Source: Methanomassiliicoccales archaeon (lineage in GTDB: Archaea > Thermoplasmatota > Thermoplasmata > RBG-16-68-12 > SOIM01). Taken from it: DNA of 64,000 nt. Of this stretch, positions 59,575-64,000 are shown one piece after another. The notes beneath the pieces are model-generated. The model ran no database searches and was not told the origin of the DNA. It saw nothing but the letters and a program-made list of their open reading frames with translations. A program made the translations under genes and the position numbers. The stretch is taken from assembly GCA_004377185.1 (NCBI GenBank), contig SOIM01000020.1, forward strand, positions 94,931-158,930, read 5' to 3'. Position 1 is the stretch's first letter. Each line of letters starts with the position of its first letter.

Positions 59575-60267
59575 ATGATTACGATCGTGGGCGTTGGACA
59601 CGTTTTCGATATCGGCGACCAGGTTAGGAATGTGATACTGCAGAGGAACCCCTCGGTCGTGGGCGTCGAGCTCGACAGGGCGAGGTTTGAGGCCCTGATG
59701 ACCAGACAGGTCAGAGGAAAAGCCCCTCCGCTCTACAGGGCGATGGCCTTCTTTCAGAGATGGATAGCCAAGAAGTACGGGCAGGACGTGGGGCAGGAGA
59801 TGGTCGCTGCGATCGAGTCCGCAAAGGAAGTGGGAGCCAGGATCGCTTTCATAGACCTTGATTCGCTACTCATCTTTCAGAGGTTCTGGGGGATGATGAG
59901 CTTCAAGGAGAGACTGAAACTCATGATTGCGCTGATGACAAGCGTCTTCGTCCCCAAGAAAAGGGTGGACCAGGAGATCAGGAAGTTCGAGGAGAACGAA
60001 CAGATGTACATCGAGCAGTTTGGGAAGGAGTTCCCGGCTGCCAAGAGAATCCTCATCGATGAGAGGAACGTCTACATGGCTAACGCGATAAGAAAGCTGA
60101 GCGAGGAGTTTGACAGTCTCGTTGCAGTGGTGGGGGACGGACATGTCGATGGTCTGAGCCAACTTCTGGAGGACAAAGATCTGGAAGTCATTAGGCTGAA
60201 GGATTTGCGTTCCATGGATGTCGACGGCTCCTCCATTTCGTTCAGCTATGATGTACGGAGTGAGTGA
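59575..60267 (+). CDS. TraB/PrgY family protein
   Basis: This 230-residue protein has MITIVGVGHVFDIGDQVRNVI (GxxH motif), VVGVELDRARFEALM, ARIAFIDLDSLLIF, RNVYMANAIRKLSEEF and VAVVGDGHVDGLSQLLED (second GxGH). These are the conserved elements of the TraB fold, related to the Tiki/EreA protease-like superfamily; PrgY degrades or binds a peptide pheromone in Enterococcus. Archaeal members usually carry C-terminal membrane helices; here they are absent, so the protein is soluble. The ATG at 59575 starts the first strand. Confidence 0.85.
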   Translation: MITIVGVGHVFDIGDQVRNVILQRNPSVVGVELDRARFEALMTRQVRGKAPPLYRAMAFFQRWIAKKYGQDVGQEMVAAIESAKEVGARIAFIDLDSLLIFQRFWGMMSFKERLKLMIALMTSVFVPKKRVDQEIRKFEENEQMYIEQFGKEFPAAKRILIDERNVYMANAIRKLSEEFDSLVAVVGDGHVDGLSQLLEDKDLEVIRLKDLRSMDVDGSSISFSYDVRSE

Positions 60268-60510
60268 GTTTCTCTGAAACCTCAATAGGAATATCTTCAC
60301 ACTCTTTTTTTGTGGTTGCGAATCGTCAGCAGAACTGTTTCGCTGTTTATGACCCAATAGGCAAAAAAGGTTGACAATAGGTCATCGATTGTCTCACCAC
60401 CAGAAGGAAAGCGGCGTGGAACACAGCCATGGTGTGGTGCGCGACAGTCGCTTCAACAGGTCAGCTTCTGGATTCCTGGAAGGCAGGAGGTGTTCTTGAA
60501 GCGGAGAGCG
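60268..60510. other. Intergenic region, nothing recognised
   Basis: About 240 bases lie between convergent genes. A TCTTTTTTTGT run near 60302 may terminate the TraB transcript. The GC-richer part (60400-60510) has no open frame with start signals and no RNA fold that could be recognised by eye. Confidence 0.4.
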
Positions 60511-61323
60511 CTAGGCTATTGCAAATGAATAAACCTCTGAAACTGCCGTGTTTTCGGTTTCGTCCATTGCCGCAACTCGGTAGAGATGAACGGTTCCCCT
60601 TTCGCTAATTCCCCCTGGCCGAGTAGACATAATCTCGGCAGTGTAATTGTCGCCACTTACCAAGTCCATGAAACCGCTTCCACCTCCACTCCCGTGACGG
60701 GTGAAACTCATGCAGACTAATTCGACGTCTGTTATGTTAGACGCGCTCACGATTCTTGCCGTCACGATGACTGTGTCCAAGGAGGTAGGTTCTTGTGGGG
60801 ATTGAGTGACATGTTCGATCATCAGGCCAGAAGCACCATCTCTGATAACCTCTCCCACCTGGAAGGTGTAGTTTTCGGAGAGCACCGGACCCTCACTATC
60901 GGTGGCAGCAGAAACTACGAACCACACCTCCGCACCATCAGGGAAGGAACTCCGTATCTGGAGCTGATAACGGTTGTCCCCCATAGGCCTCATAGTACCG
61001 CCTCCGCCTCCACCATCACTCAAGTAGGTTCCAAAGCAAAGGCGTACAGAAAGTGAGGAGAGAAAGGATCCTCCTTCGACATGTGCGGTCACAGTAACCT
61101 TTTCGCCAGGACTTGGATTCTCAGGCGAAAAAGAAACGGACAGTATTCGGGGAGGGGATGCAGTTATTATCAGATATGCCGCAAAGGCGAGCACGATAAG
61201 GACAACTAAGACAATGCTTCCGATAACAAGCCAAAGTCTTCTCGACCTTTTTTTCTCAAAATGCGCATCTTGAGCTGAGATTTCGTTCAACCACTCACCT
61301 CCAGCAATCATAGGACTGTCCAA
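60511..61323 (-). CDS. Membrane-anchored protein with two Ig-like repeats
   Basis: This 270-residue protein has a short cytosolic N-terminus ending in FEKKRSRRLW, one membrane helix (about 31-54), then two homologous extracellular domains. Both have the layout PSPGEKVTVTAHV / PTSLDTVIVTARI, then a strand, a Gly-rich hairpin (SDGGGGGGTMRPMGDNRYQLQI / HGSGGGSGFMDLVSGDNYTAEI), and a closing AATDSEG / AMDETEN ... YTFQV / YSFAI strand, a fibronectin/Ig-like pattern. The matching glycine loops show that the second domain is a tandem duplication. It probably acts in surface structure or adhesion. Confidence 0.75.
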   Translation of the reverse strand: MDSPMIAGGEWLNEISAQDAHFEKKRSRRLWLVIGSIVLVVLIVLAFAAYLIITASPPRILSVSFSPENPSPGEKVTVTAHVEGGSFLSSLSVRLCFGTYLSDGGGGGGTMRPMGDNRYQLQIRSSFPDGAEVWFVVSAATDSEGPVLSENYTFQVGEVIRDGASGLMIEHVTQSPQEPTSLDTVIVTARIVSASNITDVELVCMSFTRHGSGGGSGFMDLVSGDNYTAEIMSTRPGGISERGTVHLYRVAAMDETENTAVSEVYSFAIA

Positions 61324-61652
61324 GAAGTTCGGCTATTTCGGATTTTCTTCTCAGACTAAGTTCAACTGGCATAGCATCTCTCCACTGTTCGATGGAATCA
61401 CGGGAACTCTCTTAAACATGCCGATGCCTCTGAGAGAACGCTTGGTGGGGAATCGGGGTCTATCCTCTCACTGTTAGGGTAGGGCTTCAATGCCACTGGA
61501 GGAGAATGTCCTGTTGAAAACTTCAACTGCTCGGCGCTTAGAAGGTTGTCGATGTTCTGCATACCGTTTTGGCGTAAGCGTTGTACAAAAGGACTTAGTC
61601 TTGGCCAAATAAACTATTTAGCGTTCATTCACTATTACAGGTGGGTGCGAAT
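61324..61652. other. Intergenic region upstream of thyX
   Basis: About 330 bases are without a credible frame on either strand. AAATAAACTATTTAGCG near 61605-61620 is the probable thyX TATA region. GGTGGGTGCG at 61640-61649 is the thyX ribosome-binding region. No repeat or RNA gene was recognised in the rest. Confidence 0.4.
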
Positions 61653-62255
61653 TTGAAGGTAGAGCTTACGAATTATACTGACAGTCCTGTGGAATCGGCG
61701 GGAAGAGCGGCGGGTATCTGCTACGACAAAGAGGAGAAGGAGGACTACGCTTCCTTCATCAAAGGCATTGTCGGGAGGGGGCATGAGAGCGTCATTGAGC
61801 ATGTTGTGTTCACTTTCAGGGTCGAGGATGTCAGCAGGGCGTTGACACATCAGTTGGTCCGCCACAGGTTGGCATCGTATTCCCAAAGAAGCCAGAGGTA
61901 TGTCGATGAGGGTGAGTTTGGATACGTGGTTCCACCCAGCATTCAGGAATCTCAGGAAGCCGAAGCCAAGTTCAAGGAGGCGATGGACTACGCCCTGGAC
62001 CGATACGATGAACTGAAAGCGATGAATGTCCCCAAGGAGGATGCCCGCTTTGTGCTTCCCAACGCTTGCCATACACGAATCGTGGTGACAATGAACGCTC
62101 GGTCCCTACGTAACTTCCTGAAGGTCAGAATGGAAAAACACGCTCAATGGGAGATTCGACAGTTGGCCCAGAGGATGTACGACCTGGTATATGCGGTGGC
62201 ACCTCCGCTGTTCGAAGACCTGCGGACGTTGAGAGATAGCGGTAGCGAATCCTAG
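61653..62255 (+). CDS. thyX: Flavin-dependent thymidylate synthase
   Basis: This 200-residue enzyme makes dTMP from dUMP with FAD, NADPH and methylene-folate. The ThyX motif RHRxxSxxxxSxRY is present as RHRLASYSQRSQRY, preceded by GHESVIEHVVFTF and followed by LPNACHTRIVVTMNARSLRNFL. The TTG at 61653 is preferred because GGTGGGTG lies directly upstream; the ORF-track GTG at 61641 overlaps that site. Confidence 0.95.
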   Translation: MKVELTNYTDSPVESAGRAAGICYDKEEKEDYASFIKGIVGRGHESVIEHVVFTFRVEDVSRALTHQLVRHRLASYSQRSQRYVDEGEFGYVVPPSIQESQEAEAKFKEAMDYALDRYDELKAMNVPKEDARFVLPNACHTRIVVTMNARSLRNFLKVRMEKHAQWEIRQLAQRMYDLVYAVAPPLFEDLRTLRDSGSES

Positions 62256-62308
62256 ACTTTTGTTCCGACAGACGAAGTCTTAATACTCATCAACCCGATT
62301 TCCGTCTG

Positions 62309-63517
62309 ATGAAGGTTGGTGAGGCTCCTAGAAAGACCGTTGATTTCATCAAGAAAAGGTTCAGGGATTACTACAAGAGCTGTGAGCTGTATCTCCCAGA
62401 CCGTTTTGGCCGAAGGGAGTTCGGATTCATGTTCTTGGACAGCGATTTTGTGCAGAGACACCTGAATTTCGCCACCAAGAATGAAATCAGGCAGTTCCTG
62501 GTGGACAGGGTTCCCGCTCACGTGTACCATTCCGCCGCATATTACGAGAAACCTGGAGCTCCCACCATGGCACAGAAGATCTGGCTGGGTTCTGACCTGA
62601 TATTCGACCTTGATGCGGATCACATCGTCCACGCAAAGAAGATGAGCTACGAGCAGATGCTGGCGGAGGTCAAGATTGAGGTGGAAAGGCTCATGGACGA
62701 TTTCCTTGTGAAGGCCTTTGGTTTCGAGGAGAAGGACTTGATTGTCGCATTCTCAGGAGGACGGGGATATCATGTTCATATCCGCGACCCGAGGATATGG
62801 ACTCTCTTAAGCCACGAAAGAAGAGAAATAGTGGACTATATCCTTGGAACTGGCATAGATGAGGACGCGGTTTTTCCCAAGAAGCCCTACGACACCACAC
62901 CTTACGGAACCAAATACCGATTTGAGAAGCTCTCGCTGGAAGAGGAGGGTTGGAGGGGAAAGATAGCTCGTGGTATGATCGAGGAGGTCAAACGGCTCAA
63001 GAAGATGGAAAGGAGGGAAGCGATATCCAGGCTGAAAAGCTTCGAAGGGGTCGGTGATTCCATCGCGAAAGAGATCTATTCCATTCTGTTCAAAGGGGAA
63101 GAAGGAAAGACGGGATACGACAGTCTACTGGAGGGCAATTTCGACATATTTCCAAAAGACCGTTATCTCAACCGCTTCAAGAAGGGGTTTCTGGAGGTGG
63201 CTAGGGAATCCATGAGCGGAAAGACGGACGAACCAGTCACTTCGGACATCAAGAGATTGATACGATTGCCATCCTCCTTGCACGGCAAGACAGGATTCAG
63301 TGTGGTTCTGTTGACCAGGTCACAATTGGACGATTTCGATCCTTTGGTGGATGCAGTTACGTCGACATGGTCCGACGATCTCGTCGTATTGAGAGGAAAG
63401 GCAAAGGCAGAGATTCGGCTGAAGGGGGAAACTTTTAATCTGAAAAAAGACATAGTACGCCTTCCCGAATATGTGGCAATATTCTTCATGTGCCGAGGCA
63501 TGGCAACTTTAGCCTAG
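62309..63517 (+). CDS. priS: DNA primase small (catalytic) subunit
   Basis: This 402-residue archaeal/eukaryotic-type primase catalytic subunit makes primers for replication with PriL. The active site is LIFDLDADH (residues 98-105), followed by VAFSGGRGYHVHIRDP and, near the C-terminus, IRLPSSLHGKTGFSVVLL with the third carboxylate region further downstream. A helix-hairpin-helix-like stretch (LKSFEGVGDSIAKEIYSIL, about 245-262) is embedded. A TATA-like sequence (TCTTAATACTC) lies about 30 bases upstream. It is followed after 10 bases by a membrane-protein gene. Confidence 0.95.
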   Translation: MKVGEAPRKTVDFIKKRFRDYYKSCELYLPDRFGRREFGFMFLDSDFVQRHLNFATKNEIRQFLVDRVPAHVYHSAAYYEKPGAPTMAQKIWLGSDLIFDLDADHIVHAKKMSYEQMLAEVKIEVERLMDDFLVKAFGFEEKDLIVAFSGGRGYHVHIRDPRIWTLLSHERREIVDYILGTGIDEDAVFPKKPYDTTPYGTKYRFEKLSLEEEGWRGKIARGMIEEVKRLKKMERREAISRLKSFEGVGDSIAKEIYSILFKGEEGKTGYDSLLEGNFDIFPKDRYLNRFKKGFLEVARESMSGKTDEPVTSDIKRLIRLPSSLHGKTGFSVVLLTRSQLDDFDPLVDAVTSTWSDDLVVLRGKAKAEIRLKGETFNLKKDIVRLPEYVAIFFMCRGMATLA

Positions 63518-63527
63518 GAGAGATGGG

Positions 63528-64000
63528 ATGAGAAGGTTCCGAGACAGGCTGGAAGGCGGCTACCGAGTAATCCGCATTCGAAGAATGAAGCGGATAATGT
63601 TCCTTCTCTTCGGGATTTTCATTATCGTTGTTGGTGCCTTGATGATGGTCTTGGGCGGGGCAAGTCTTTCGCCGTTCTTCCTACCGCTTGATGTATTCGT
63701 TGTTGTCACCCTCTACCTCCTCATCGTTCTGAGCATCTTGAACTTCTTCTTCAGAGATCTCGAAGTCAGGTACAATGTGAGGGATAGCCAGAAGTATCTC
63801 ATGGCCAAGAATTCCCAGCGTACCGCCCTGGTGATAATAATCATCTGCGTCTTCGTGGGCGTCATCGTTGCCGCTCCCTTCACGGAGGTGAGCGCCAACA
63901 AGATTCTCTCAAAGACTGGGTCTGAGACACTTGACCAAGTGGTTACTCGCAATGTCACCCTGTCCTTCGAGAACCAGGACAGACTCGCACTTTTCAAATC
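63528..64000 (+). CDS. Membrane protein, 3' end outside window
   Basis: This open frame from the ATG at 63528 runs to the window end without a stop (157 codons visible) and is absent from the ORF track. After a basic N-terminus (MRRFRDRLEGGYRVIRIRRMKR) there are three hydrophobic helices: IMFLLFGIFIIVVGALMMVLGG, FVVVTLYLLIVLSILNFFF and TALVIIIICVFVGVIVAAPF. An outer polar region then begins (TEVSANKILSKTGSETLDQVVTRNVTLSF). GGAGAG lies just before the start. No family was recognised. Confidence 0.7.
   Translation, partial: MRRFRDRLEGGYRVIRIRRMKRIMFLLFGIFIIVVGALMMVLGGASLSPFFLPLDVFVVVTLYLLIVLSILNFFFRDLEVRYNVRDSQKYLMAKNSQRTALVIIIICVFVGVIVAAPFTEVSANKILSKTGSETLDQVVTRNVTLSFENQDRLALFK

Noticed and set aside
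1-64000. CRISPR arrays, rRNA genes, complete prophage
   Set aside because: Read by eye, no regularly spaced repeats, rRNA-like segments or phage structural genes were found.

Overview
The window is archaeal. It encodes eL37 and a hidden eL41, an LSm protein, a class I CCA-adding enzyme, the archaeal/eukaryotic primase small subunit PriS, an archaeosortase, an HVO_0476-type zinc-finger protein and an Alg7/Alg13-14 pair. Its tRNA genes lack an encoded CCA, tRNA-Trp carries an intron, and many genes start a short distance behind a TATA-like box. The gene set and the roughly even base composition suggest a euryarchaeote in the broad sense, most likely Thermoplasmatota. That placement is an inference and was not tested by phylogeny.

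Left part (1-18.7 kb): housekeeping and small membrane genes. An LSm/eL37/purF/purF operon is followed by tRNA-Ala(GGC), an exported protein and a tandem winged-helix regulator. Next come a 35-residue eL41 gene and tRNA-Trp, whose intron reads as a box C/D guide RNA. A three-gene operon (small basic protein, ParB-DUF488 fusion, unknown 251-aa protein) is the best candidate here for an undescribed system. Then follow a zinc-ribbon protein with a possible nuclease fold, an ALDH4-type P5C dehydrogenase, CCA transferase, a LOG-like Rossmann protein, a DUF2085 membrane protein, a YHS protein, PRPP synthetase and an archaeosortase with a C-terminal zinc-binding tail.

Middle (18.7-22.4 kb): an AT-rich B12/radical-SAM gene, a ribbon-helix-helix-like protein, the orphan C-terminal part of a serine recombinase and a broken IS630-type transposase. 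It looks like a scar of mobile DNA at the edge of the sugar cluster.

Surface-glycan region (22.4-55.2 kb): dTDP-sugar genes (rmlA, rmlD, rmlC, rmlB), methyltransferases, a hexapeptide acyltransferase, two Wzx-like flippases, about a dozen GT2/GT4 glycosyltransferases, two GT-C-like membrane proteins, a deacetylase, an F420-dehydrogenase-beta/pyruvyltransferase fusion, an exported protein, and finally Alg13/14 and Alg7-like enzymes. Together these could start a glycan on a dolichol-phosphate-type lipid (probably GlcNAc2), extend and decorate it, flip it, and supply protein or surface glycosylation.

Right part (55.2-64 kb): rhomboid protease, zinc-finger protein, an exported membrane-anchored protein with an unusual leader, a membrane protein plus winged-helix regulator, pcm, a TraB-family protein, an Ig-like surface protein, thyX, priS and a membrane protein cut by the window edge.
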